Below are positions 1 to 6,199 of a DNA stretch of 10,152 nucleotides, piece after piece. The position numbers and the translations under genes were made by a program. The stretch is taken from contig JAIBJP010000059.1 in assembly GCA_020029625.1 (NCBI GenBank), forward strand, positions 1 through 10,152. Reading direction: 5' to 3'. A model generated the notes under the pieces. It was not told the origin of the DNA. It made no database searches and was given only the letters and a program-made list of their open reading frames with translations. Positions within the stretch are counted from its first letter, which is position 1. Each line of letters begins with the position of its first letter. This stretch comes from Actinomycetota bacterium. GTDB taxonomy: Bacteria; Actinomycetota; Thermoleophilia; Gaiellales; Gaiellaceae.

Positions 1-23
1 CTCTGCGTCGGGGTCGGCCAGGG

Positions 24-395
24 TCAGGCGGCCATCTTCGAAGCCAGATAGTTGCGCGAGCGCTGCATCAGCCCATACGCGACGAACGCGATCACGAGGG
101 CGTTCACGGGATGGAGCGCGCCCACCTCGTCGATGTCGACCCTAACGAGGATGCTCTGGAGGACGCTCAGGCCGAGCAGGAGGACGGTCAGCAGCACCGT
201 CTTCCGCGGCAGTCGGCCGACGAGGGCGAGGATGATCAGGAGGAGCGCGGCCGCCGCAAGGATGAATCCGAGCACCCGGTGGGAATCGATCGACGTACCG
301 CCGAAGACGTAGAGGCCGGCGAGGAAGAACTGCACGACGACGCCGAGCAGAAAGAGAACCGTCACCCCGAAGAAGAGCACTCGCGCCTGCGTCAT
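24..395 (-). CDS. Four-helix membrane protein, DUF6220-like
   Basis: The product is 123 aa and almost entirely hydrophobic. Four membrane segments are visible at about residues 7-30, 41-60, 66-84 and 93-111, with a short basic tail. Two histidines lie at the membrane edges: H39 in DSHRVLG before helix 2, and H95 in ALHPVNAL before helix 4. This layout matches the small actinobacterial DUF6220 family, whose function is unknown. The frame stays open upstream to 641, but that part is the antisense of the aldehyde dehydrogenase and reads as Arg-rich, non-membrane sequence. I therefore chose the ATG at 395, directly before the first helix. The gene diverges from the dehydrogenase across 18 bp. The paired His pattern recalls haem-binding four-helix proteins, which is inference only. 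Confidence 0.8.
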   Translation of the reverse strand: MTQARVLFFGVTVLFLLGVVVQFFLAGLYVFGGTSIDSHRVLGFILAAAALLLIILALVGRLPRKTVLLTVLLLGLSVLQSILVRVDIDEVGALHPVNALVIAFVAYGLMQRSRNYLASKMAA

Positions 396-400
396 GCCGG

Positions 401-407
401 TATCTTG
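401..407. promoter_or_regulatory. Overlapping -10 boxes of a divergent promoter
   Basis: The gap between the divergent starts (395 and 414) is 18 bp. On the plus strand TATCTT (401-406) fits TAnnnT and starts 13 bases before the dehydrogenase ATG, the position expected for a leaderless transcript. On the minus strand CAAGAT (407-402) keeps the key second-position A and last-position T and starts 12 bases before the other ATG. I see no good -35 box on either side. The assignment rests on spacing and consensus alone. Confidence 0.45.
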
Positions 408-413
408 CCCCCC

Positions 414-1886
414 ATGGCGGTTGTCACGCAGCGCGAGTTCGGGCTCTTCATCGACGGAGAGGCTGTCGAGCCCGCATCCGGGGAGGTCCGTGAGCTCACC
501 GAGCCCGCGACCGGTGCGCCGCTGGCCAAGGCGGCGATGGCGGGCGAGGCCGACGTCGACCGCGCGATCGAGGCTGCAAGGGCTGCTCTCGAGGGTCTCT
601 GGGGGAAGACCCCTCCGAACGAGCGCTCGCGCCTTTTGCACGCGCTCGCCGATGCGATCGTCGCCAACCGCAAGGAGCTGACCGAGCTCGAGACGCGAAA
701 TGTGGGTAAGGCAGTGTCCTCCGTGAAGGGCGAGGTTGCGGTCTCCGCAGAGAACTTTCGCTGGTACGCATCTGCGATCGCGTCCATCGCCGGGCGAACG
801 ACGCCCATCGGCGGGTCCATCCTCGCGTACACGCTCAAGGAGCCCGTCGGCGTCGCTGCGCAGATCGTCCCCTGGAACTACCCGATCATGATGGCCGCGT
901 GGAAGCTGGCGCCCGCGCTCGCCGCCGGCTGCACGGTCGTGCTCAAGCCGGACCCCGCGACTCCTCTAACGGTGCTCCGTCTGGCCGAGCTGGCCGCCGA
1001 AGTGGGGATCCCTGCCGGAGTCGTCAACATCGTCCCCGGGGATGGGCCGACGACCGGCTCCTACCTGGTGCGGCACCCGGGAGTGGACAAGGTCGCGTTC
1101 ACTGGGTCGACGGCCACTGGCTCGGAGATCATGCGGCTCTGCGCCGAGCCCGTGAAGCGGCTCTCCCTCGAGCTTGGAGGCAAGAGCCCGAACCTCGTCT
1201 TCGCGGACGCGAACCTCGCGGACGCGGTGCCTTCCTCCGTCTACGCGATCTACTACGCGGCCGGACAGAGCTGCGACGCCCGTTCGCGCGTCCTCGTGGA
1301 ACGATCACTCTACGACGAGTTCGTGAACAGCTTCTCGGAGACTGCTGCGAGGATGAAGGTCGGCGATCCTCTCGACGCAGAGACGCAGATGGGCTCACTG
1401 ATCTCGCAGGCCCACCGCGACAAGGTGCACGGCTTGGTCGAGACCGGGCGCAAGGAGGGCGCCGAGGTGGTCACCGGCGGTGAGCCGACCGACGGCGACG
1501 GCGCCTTCTATCCCCCCACGGTGCTCGCGGGGGTGGAGAACCGCATGGCGGTCGCGCAGGAGGAGATCTTCGGCCCCGTGGTCACCGTCATCCCCTTTGA
1601 GGACGAGGCGGAGGCGGTCCGGATCGCGAACGACGTCAAGTACGGGCTCACGGCCACGGTCTGGACGTCGGACCCCGGCCGCGGTCACCGGCTCGCGCGT
1701 CAGATCAAGTCCGGAGTGATCGGCATCAACCTGCCGAACACGGCTTTCCCGGGACTGCCCTTCGGCGGCTACAAGCAGTCGGGTTTCGGTCGCGAAGGCT
1801 CGCTCGAGACGATCGAGATGTATCTGGAGACGAAGACCATCTTTGTCTCGACGGGCGGCAAGCCCGTCAACCCGTGGGGCTTGTAG
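414..1886 (+). CDS. NAD(P)-dependent aldehyde dehydrogenase
   Basis: The product is 490 aa, the usual length for the soluble ALDH superfamily, which oxidises aldehydes to carboxylates. Visible landmarks are PWNYP with N155 (oxyanion), K178 in VVLKPD, the FTGS turn at about 229, E253 in LELGGKSPN, the catalytic C287 in GQSCDARSR, EEIFGP with E384, and PFGGYKQSG near the C-terminus. The whole catalytic set is intact. The overall look is betaine-, aminobutyraldehyde- or succinate-semialdehyde-type, but the substrate cannot be fixed. The position that binds the NAD ribose as Glu in many relatives appears to be P181, so use of NADP is possible. An aminotransferase of GabT type lies 0.9 kb downstream, which would suit an amino-aldehyde or semialdehyde substrate. 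The ATG at 414 gives the normal N-terminus; the open frame back to 111 is antisense to the neighbour. The 3' end overlaps the next gene by 13 bp. Confidence 0.95.
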   Translation: MAVVTQREFGLFIDGEAVEPASGEVRELTEPATGAPLAKAAMAGEADVDRAIEAARAALEGLWGKTPPNERSRLLHALADAIVANRKELTELETRNVGKAVSSVKGEVAVSAENFRWYASAIASIAGRTTPIGGSILAYTLKEPVGVAAQIVPWNYPIMMAAWKLAPALAAGCTVVLKPDPATPLTVLRLAELAAEVGIPAGVVNIVPGDGPTTGSYLVRHPGVDKVAFTGSTATGSEIMRLCAEPVKRLSLELGGKSPNLVFADANLADAVPSSVYAIYYAAGQSCDARSRVLVERSLYDEFVNSFSETAARMKVGDPLDAETQMGSLISQAHRDKVHGLVETGRKEGAEVVTGGEPTDGDGAFYPPTVLAGVENRMAVAQEEIFGPVVTVIPFEDEAEAVRIANDVKYGLTATVWTSDPGRGHRLARQIKSGVIGINLPNTAFPGLPFGGYKQSGFGREGSLETIEMYLETKTIFVSTGGKPVNPWGL

Positions 1887-2272
1887 GTCGCGTCGGGCTT
1901 CTCCTGGTGCTCGCCCTGGCGGCAGGCTGTGGTGGAACTGAAGCTGTCGGAGACGACCGTGCTCCGCGCTACGACGTCACGATCGTCTACTGGCCGACGG
2001 GCGCCAGCGGCGAGTCCCTCCAGGCCACCCTGACGTGCGACCCCGACGGCGGCACCCATCCGGATCCCAACGGCGCTTGCGACACGCTGCTCGAGAACGA
2101 GGACGCTCTGGAGCCCGTCGCCGGCGATGTCGCCTGCACCCAGATCTACGGCGGCGACCAGGTGGCCACGATCACCGGCGCCGGGGTTCAGGCTTCCCTC
2201 TCGCGCACGAACGGCTGCGAGATCGCCCGCTGGGACGCGCTCGCGGACGTCCTCGTGCTGCCCGACGAGTAG
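1874..2272 (+). CDS. Lipoprotein with SSI-type protease-inhibitor domain
   Basis: The product is 132 aa and starts at a GTG inside the last codons of the aldehyde dehydrogenase. Residues 1-18 form a lipoprotein signal ending LALAAGC, with C19 as the lipidated residue. The mature part carries the hallmark of the Streptomyces subtilisin inhibitor family: LTCDPDGGTHPDPNGAC (C55, C69) and, further on, CTQIYGG (C88) and RTNGCEIARWD (C115). By analogy with SSI, C55-C69 and C88-C115 are disulfides. The reactive bond would follow Q90, where SSI itself has Met. The protein would sit on the outer face of the membrane and block a serine protease, or serve another role on the same fold. No secreted protease is encoded beside it. 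The 13-bp overlap suggests coupled translation with the dehydrogenase. It ends 3 bp from the convergent transporter gene. Confidence 0.82.
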   Translation: MGLVGRVGLLLVLALAAGCGGTEAVGDDRAPRYDVTIVYWPTGASGESLQATLTCDPDGGTHPDPNGACDTLLENEDALEPVAGDVACTQIYGGDQVATITGAGVQASLSRTNGCEIARWDALADVLVLPDE

Positions 2273-2275
2273 CGC

Positions 2276-2734
2276 TCAACGCTTCAGCACGAGCAGCGCC
2301 CCGCCCGCGAGGAGGAGCAGGCCGCTGAGGCGGGCGGCGTTCAGCGGAATCCGCTCCAGGCCGAAGAGGCCGACCGCGTCGATGAGCACGCCCATGGCGA
2401 GCTGGCCGGCGATGAGCAGACCGATGGTGGCGAAGGTCCCGATCCGCGGCGCGGCGAAGGTGATGGAGAGGACCACGATCGCGCCCATAGCTGCATTGAG
2501 CCAGAGCCAAGGAGGCTCACGGACCCCTGCGAGTACGCCGCCGAAGCCCTGGCGGGCGACGAGCACGAGCGAGCAGACGATCAGCGCGGCGCCGAGCGAG
2601 CCGAACGCCGTTGCTTCGAGCACGCCGATCCGGCGGCCGAAAGCGCCACTGACCGCGACCTGCACGGACCCGGCGACGCCGGCGACGAGGGAAATGAAGA
2701 TCGCCGTCGAGCTCGCGGACACGGCGGCGAGCAT
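2276..2734 (-). CDS. YdcZ/DUF606-type DMT-family membrane protein
   Basis: The product is 152 aa with five membrane segments at about residues 7-30, 38-60, 76-94, 99-123 and 132-150. The C-terminal half, with GLLIAGQLAMGVLIDAVG and then the R-LSGLLLLAGGALLV helix, is typical of the DMT_YdcZ (DUF606) family. These are half-size relatives of drug/metabolite transporters that usually work as dimers or pairs. Their substrates are mostly unknown. No second copy is adjacent, so a homodimer is likely. The ATG at 2734 places the first helix near the N-terminus. The gene is divergent from the aminotransferase (63 bp gap) and ends tail to tail with the SSI-type lipoprotein gene. Confidence 0.85.
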   Translation of the reverse strand: MLAAVSASSTAIFISLVAGVAGSVQVAVSGAFGRRIGVLEATAFGSLGAALIVCSLVLVARQGFGGVLAGVREPPWLWLNAAMGAIVVLSITFAAPRIGTFATIGLLIAGQLAMGVLIDAVGLFGLERIPLNAARLSGLLLLAGGALLVLKR

Positions 2735-2785
2735 AACCGCACGGATCTGGCCGCCCCGGCCGAGGAACGGCCCTCCGCGCCGTTG

Positions 2786-2791
2786 TAGACT
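2786..2791 (+). promoter_or_regulatory. -10 box of a likely leaderless promoter for the aminotransferase
   Basis: TAGACT fits TAnnnT. Transcription starting seven bases after its last T would begin exactly on the A of the ATG at 2798. There is no Shine-Dalgarno sequence before that ATG, which agrees with a leaderless mRNA. No convincing -35 box is visible in the 63-bp gap. Confidence 0.42.
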
Positions 2792-2797
2792 CGGCGA

Positions 2798-4102
2798 ATG
2801 TCGCTCCGAGAGCGCAGCGCGACCGACCGAGTCCTAGCCGCGCGCCAACGTTATGTCGCCGCCGGAGTGGCGACTCCCGAGCTCGTCGTCGACCGCGCGG
2901 TGGGCGCTCACGTCTGGGACGTCGACGGCCGGGAGTACATCGACTTCGCGGGCGGCCTTGGGTGTCAGAACACCGGCCACGGCCTCCCGACTGCCGTAGC
3001 GGCGATCCACGAGCAGGTGGACCGGTACCTGCACCAGTGCTTCATGGTCGGGATGTACGAGCCCTACGTGGAGGTCTGCCGCCGACTGGCCGAGCTCTCG
3101 CCCTGCCGCGGGGACGAACAGAAGAGCCTGCTCGTCAACTCGGGCGCCGAAGCGATCGAGAATGCGGTCAAGATCGCGCGCGCCGCGACCGGTCGCCCCG
3201 CTGTCGTCGTCTTCGACCGGGCGTTCCACGGACGCACGCTGCTCTCGATGACCATGACGAGCAAGGTCGTGCCGTACAAGCGCGGCTTCGGCCCCTTTGC
3301 GCCCGAGATCTACCGCGCGCCGGCGCCGTACCCGTACCGGGGTGTCACGTCGGACGACGCGATTCACGGGCTCGAGAGTTTGTTCAAGGGCGATGTCGAT
3401 CCCCAGTCGGTCGCCTGCGTGGTCCTCGAGCCGGTACAGGGCGAAGGCGGCTTCATTCCCATGCCGGACGATTTTCCGCGGCGACTGAAGGAGCTCTGCG
3501 ACCACTACGGGATCCTGTACGTCGACGACGAGGTGCAGTCGGGCATCGGGCGCACGGGGCCGGTATGGGCGATCGAGCGTTACGGGGTGCAGCCCGACCT
3601 GGTCGTGTCCGGAAAGTCCCTCGGTGGTGGCCTGCCGCTGGCAGCGGTGACGGGACCTGCGGAGATCGTCGACTCGGTCCCCCCTGGCGGGCTGGGCGGC
3701 ACCTTCGGCGGGAACCCGGTCGCGTGCGCTGCAGCGCTCGCGGTCCTCGACGAGGTGGCCACGGACGGCTTCCGCCTCCGAGCTGAAGCGATCGGCGACC
3801 GCCTGCGCGGAGCGCTCGACGGCATAGCGGGTCGCGTGGACGCCGTCGGTGAGGTCCGAGGGCTGGGTCCCATGCTCGCGCTCGAGCTGGTCGAGAACCG
3901 GGCGACGAAGGAGCCCGCCGCGGCACTGGCGACGAAGACGACAACCGCGGCTCGCGACCGCGGGCTCATCCTCCTTTCGTGTGGTCTCTACGGGAACGTC
4001 ATCCGAATTCTCGTTCCCCTCGTCATCAGCGACGAGGATCTCGACCGAGGTCTCGAGATCCTCGAGGAAGCCCTTGTCGAGGGAGCCCAGAGGGCGGACT
4101 GA
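2798..4102 (+). CDS. gabT: Class III PLP aminotransferase, 4-aminobutyrate type
   Basis: The product is 434 aa, close to E. coli GabT (426). It would transfer the amino group of GABA or a related omega-amino acid to 2-oxoglutarate, using PLP in the cytosol. Landmarks in order are DFAGG..NTGH (about 49-61), the phosphate-binding NSGAEA (114-119), AFHGRT (142-147), E211 in LEPVQGEGG, D244 and Q247 in DDEVQSGIGRTG, the PLP lysine K273 in SGKSLGGGLPLA, and GGTFGGNP with T302. E211 marks the GABA/ornithine-type branch, but members of this branch use varied amines. The aldehyde dehydrogenase upstream could take the resulting semialdehyde, although the two genes are not in one operon. The next gene begins 7 bp after the stop. 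The start is the ATG at 2798, supported by the promoter spacing. The symbol denotes family, not proven substrate. Confidence 0.9.
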   Translation: MSLRERSATDRVLAARQRYVAAGVATPELVVDRAVGAHVWDVDGREYIDFAGGLGCQNTGHGLPTAVAAIHEQVDRYLHQCFMVGMYEPYVEVCRRLAELSPCRGDEQKSLLVNSGAEAIENAVKIARAATGRPAVVVFDRAFHGRTLLSMTMTSKVVPYKRGFGPFAPEIYRAPAPYPYRGVTSDDAIHGLESLFKGDVDPQSVACVVLEPVQGEGGFIPMPDDFPRRLKELCDHYGILYVDDEVQSGIGRTGPVWAIERYGVQPDLVVSGKSLGGGLPLAAVTGPAEIVDSVPPGGLGGTFGGNPVACAAALAVLDEVATDGFRLRAEAIGDRLRGALDGIAGRVDAVGEVRGLGPMLALELVENRATKEPAAALATKTTTAARDRGLILLSCGLYGNVIRILVPLVISDEDLDRGLEILEEALVEGAQRAD

Positions 4103-4109
4103 CGAATTG

Positions 4110-4385
4110 GTGAGGGTCTTCGTCCTTTACTCGGAGAAGCCGCCTGCGGAGCGGTATGCGGAGCATGTGGAGCTGAGCCGGCGAGAGGTGCCAGAGGCGA
4201 CGATTCGTCACGGGCGCATCTTCGGCTCGCCGGCGGGGCAGCCTGAGTACGCGTACTACTTCGAGTACGAGTTCGCCGACCGCGACGCGATGAAGCGGTC
4301 CCAGGACGGTCTCATGAAGGCAGCCGAGGACGCTCAGGACGTCGGCGTCCCGTTCAAGGTCTTCTTCGCGGACGTCGAGGGGTGA
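4110..4385 (+). CDS. EthD-like dimeric alpha/beta-barrel protein
   Basis: The product is 91 aa and begins MRVFVLYSEKPP. The mix of strands and helices, VRVFVLYS..., AYYFEYEFADRDAM and a closing strand PFKVFFADVEG, suits a ferredoxin-like dimeric barrel of the EthD group. Members are small, cytosolic and usually dimeric; some assist oxidation or rearrangement of aromatic or polyketide compounds, and many have no known role. GTG at 4110 gives a first strand at the very N-terminus, as in the family. A TTG one codon earlier is possible. The stop overlaps the GTG of the crotonase gene as GTGA (4382-4385), so the two are probably translated together and may act on one substrate. The frame open upstream inside the aminotransferase gene is not used. 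Confidence 0.72.
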   Translation: MRVFVLYSEKPPAERYAEHVELSRREVPEATIRHGRIFGSPAGQPEYAYYFEYEFADRDAMKRSQDGLMKAAEDAQDVGVPFKVFFADVEG

Positions 4386-5191
4386 CGGAGCCGGACCGCC
4401 CGGCGCCGGTCGATCCGAGCGAGCTCGGGTTCGAGCGGATCGTCTACGAGAAGACGCCGCCCCGCGCCACGATTACGCTCAACCGGCCGGAGGTGCTGAA
4501 CGCCTTCGACTTCCGGATGCTGCGAGAGCTCGCGCGCGCGTGCGAGGACGCCTCCTGGGACGACTCCATCCGCGTGGTCGTGCTGACGGGCGCGGGCCGT
4601 GCATTCTGCGTCGGCGCCGACCTCAAGTCGTGGAGCGAGGGTTACCTCGGCAATCCGGGCGAGTACTGGAAATGGTTCGGGGCCTTCAAGGATGCCCACG
4701 ACCGGCTGCGCGAGATCGGGAAGCCGACGCTCGCGCGGATCAACGGGATCTGTGTCGGGGGCGGCAACGAATTCCAGATGGCCTGCGACCTCGCCGTCAT
4801 GGTCGAGGACACGTTCATCCGCCATGTTGGACCCGAGCATGGCTCGGTGCCGGCCGGCGGGGCGACGCAGTGGCTGCCGATCATGGTGGGCGAGCGGCGG
4901 GCCCGGGAGATCGTCCTCATGTGCGACGAGATTCCGGCGCGCAAGGCCGAGGACTGGGGGCTCGTCAATTGGGTCGTTCCGGCCGCCGAGCTCGATTCCG
5001 AGGTCGACCGAGTGGTTGAGAATCTCGCGCGCAAGCTCCCACAGACGACACGCTACGCGCGCCAGCACCTCAACTTCTGGCGCGACTTCGCCTGGCACCA
5101 GACGATCAACCACGCGCGCGACTGGCTGGCCCTCTCGATGGCGACCGAGGAGCCGCAGGAGGCGATCAAGAAGTTCCTGGAGAAGAAGTGA
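4382..5191 (+). CDS. Crotonase-fold acyl-CoA hydratase/hydrolase, Oah-like
   Basis: The product is 269 aa. It shows the crotonase signature: ITLNRPEVLNAFD (31-43), oxyanion-hole FCVGADL (75-81) and CVGGGNEFQMACD (124-136). Both acidic positions of enoyl-CoA hydratase are kept, at E130 and at E152 in GPEHGS. The segment GNPGEYWKWF, then GPEHGSVPAGGATQWLPIMVG, and the closing NHARDWLALSM resemble 6-oxocyclohex-1-ene-1-carbonyl-CoA hydrolase (BamA/Oah) rather than fatty-acid hydratase. However, this protein is about 100 residues shorter, and that enzyme has Lys where E152 lies. DHNA-CoA synthase (MenB) is a further relative. I infer action on an alicyclic or aromatic-derived CoA ester. The GTG start overlaps the EthD-like gene's stop by four bases. 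A structured gap separates it from the next hydratase. Confidence 0.8.
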   Translation: MTEPDRPAPVDPSELGFERIVYEKTPPRATITLNRPEVLNAFDFRMLRELARACEDASWDDSIRVVVLTGAGRAFCVGADLKSWSEGYLGNPGEYWKWFGAFKDAHDRLREIGKPTLARINGICVGGGNEFQMACDLAVMVEDTFIRHVGPEHGSVPAGGATQWLPIMVGERRAREIVLMCDEIPARKAEDWGLVNWVVPAAELDSEVDRVVENLARKLPQTTRYARQHLNFWRDFAWHQTINHARDWLALSMATEEPQEAIKKFLEKK

Positions 5192-5364
5192 GAACGCTCA
5201 TGTTTCTGGGGCGGCGCTGGCAAAGGAGGCAAGCGAGCGGCGCGCAGGACAGTGCGACGGAGCACGGGCAAGCGCCGCGAGCGCAGCATCCTGCCGCCAG
5301 CGGCGTCAGCCTCGGGCGGAGCCCGGCTCTGGCGGGCTTGAGCCGGAGGCGGCCAGGACAATGA
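5188..5364 (+). CDS. Doubtful 58-codon reading frame bridging two crotonase genes
   Basis: A GTG at 5188 overlaps the upstream stop as GTGA, and its own TGA overlaps the next ATG as ATGA (5361-5364). It would therefore couple exactly to both neighbours. The predicted peptide begins MRTLMFLGRRWQRRQ, is Arg-, Ala- and Gly-rich, has no domain and no membrane segment, and resembles nothing I know. Third positions are G/C in about three quarters of codons, somewhat lower than in the neighbours as judged by eye. Another frame through the same stretch is also open, so openness alone is weak evidence. The same DNA forms strong hairpins. It may be only a leader region. Confidence 0.2.
   Translation: MRTLMFLGRRWQRRQASGAQDSATEHGQAPRAQHPAASGVSLGRSPALAGLSRRRPGQ
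5239..5350 (+). promoter_or_regulatory. Two strong RNA hairpins before an enoyl-CoA hydratase gene
   Basis: Hairpin 1 pairs 5239-5256 with 5282-5298: about 14 pairs, one bulge and a 3x3 internal loop, closed by a 25-nt loop. Hairpin 2 pairs 5309-5325 with 5333-5350: about 15 pairs around a 7-nt loop. The 3' arm of hairpin 2 contains GGAGG (5345-5349), which stands 11 bases before the ATG at 5361 and is the best Shine-Dalgarno sequence for that gene. Folding would hide it. A second perfect Shine-Dalgarno-like run, AAAGGAGG (5222-5229), has no start codon within reach. A regulatory leader, an attenuator or a processing site is possible; no known riboswitch class is recognised. Confidence 0.45.
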
Positions 5365-6128
5365 GCGCGGTTCTGATCGAGCGGAACGAGCCGATCGCGG
5401 TTGTCCGCCTCAATCGTCCCGAACAGCTGAACGCGCTCTCGAACCAGCTGATGGGCGAGCTCGTGGGGGCGTTGGAGAACCTCGACGACGACGAGTCGAT
5501 CCGCTGCATCGTCCTCGCGGGGAACGACAAGGCCTTCGCCGCGGGCGCCGACATCAACGAGCTGTCCGACGCCACTCACCTCGAGCTCTACTTCGGCGGA
5601 CGGATCGACAAGTGGGATGCGATCAGGAAGATCAGGACGCCGATCGTCGCTGCGGTGTCGGGCTACTGCCTGGGCGGCGGCTGCGAGCTGGCGATGGCGT
5701 GCGACCTGATCGTCGCTTCCGAAAGCGCCCAGTTCGGCCAGCCCGAGACGAACCTCGGCGTCCTCCCGGGAGCCGGGGGCACGCAACGGCTGACGCGGGC
5801 GATAGGGAAATCGAAGGCGATGGACGTCATCCTCACGGGTCGGTTCCTCTCCGCGGGCGAGGCCGAGCAGGCGGGGCTTGTCGCCCGCGTGGCCTCTGAG
5901 GAGGATTGGCTAGAGGAGGCGAAGCGCGTCGCGCAGACGATCGCGGCCAAGAGCCCGGTGGGAGTCCGGCTGGCGAAGGAAGCCGTCCTGAACGCCTTCG
6001 AGACGCCACTCGCGGCCGGCCTCGAGGCGGAGCGCAAGGCCTTCCACCTCGCCCTCTCCTCCGAGGATGCTCAGGAGGGCCTGAAGGCGTTCACCGAGAA
6101 GCGCGAGCCCCACTTCAAGGGCCGCTGA
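5361..6128 (+). CDS. Enoyl-CoA hydratase, canonical type
   Basis: The product is 255 aa and closely follows the classical short-chain enoyl-CoA hydratase pattern. This enzyme adds water across the double bond of trans-2-enoyl-CoA in beta-oxidation and related CoA pathways. Visible are RLNRPEQLNAL (about 16-26), oxyanion-hole FAAGADI (59-65), GYCLGGGCELAMACD with catalytic E109, and AQFGQPETNLGVLPGAGGTQ with catalytic E129. The 20-residue spacing between the two glutamates is the one expected for active hydratases. The C-terminus ends TEKREPHFKGR, as is usual. ATG at 5361 gives the normal N-terminus, although the frame is open far upstream. GGAGG (5345-5349) is a possible ribosome site, but it is buried in a hairpin. 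The gene may share the transcript of the Oah-like gene 169 bp upstream. Confidence 0.93.
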   Translation: MSAVLIERNEPIAVVRLNRPEQLNALSNQLMGELVGALENLDDDESIRCIVLAGNDKAFAAGADINELSDATHLELYFGGRIDKWDAIRKIRTPIVAAVSGYCLGGGCELAMACDLIVASESAQFGQPETNLGVLPGAGGTQRLTRAIGKSKAMDVILTGRFLSAGEAEQAGLVARVASEEDWLEEAKRVAQTIAAKSPVGVRLAKEAVLNAFETPLAAGLEAERKAFHLALSSEDAQEGLKAFTEKREPHFKGR

Positions 6129-6131
6129 GCC

Positions 6132-6199
6132 CTAGAGCTCGTTCCAAATGAGAGCTGAGCCGCCGGAACAACGAGCCCCATTCTGAAACGAGCTCTTAG
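6132..6199. terminator. Long inverted repeat between convergent genes; terminator or MITE-like element
   Basis: The left arm (6132-6152) reads CTAGAGCTCGTTCCAAATG and continues AG. The right arm (6177-6199) is its near-perfect inverse, containing CATTCTGAAACGAGCTCTTAG. About 18 bases pair, with two single-base bulges and a few mismatches, around a loop of about 24 nt. It fills the gap between the hydratase stop (6126-6128) and the protease stop (6196-6198), and the protease stop lies inside the arm. The position suits a two-way terminator, but neither side has a T-run. The long, A/T-richer arms beginning CTA.GAGCTCGTT could also be the ends of a tiny non-autonomous element. No target duplication is evident. 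Confidence 0.5.

Noticed and set aside
111..413. N-terminal extension of the aldehyde dehydrogenase
   Set aside because: The frame is open, but it is antisense to the membrane protein gene, reads as highly charged sequence and has no counterpart in the family. The ATG at 414 gives the normal length.
396..641. N-terminal extension of the DUF6220-like protein
   Set aside because: It is antisense to the dehydrogenase and Arg/Gly-rich; the membrane helices start only after the ATG at 395.
2834..3505. 223-codon antisense frame opposite the aminotransferase
   Set aside because: Composition mirrors the sense gene and no motif is visible.
4334..5113. 259-codon antisense frame opposite the Oah-like gene
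   Set aside because: A typical GC-rich shadow with no domain; the plus-strand gene is clearly real.
5252..5341. 29-codon frame in the structured gap
   Set aside because: The nearest ribosome site is 22 bases away, composition is Arg-rich, and it lies inside hairpins.
4599..5360. Long upstream extension of the canonical enoyl-CoA hydratase
   Set aside because: It is an out-of-frame reading of the Oah-like gene, rich in Arg and Ser. The real hydratase begins at 5361 with a standard N-terminus.
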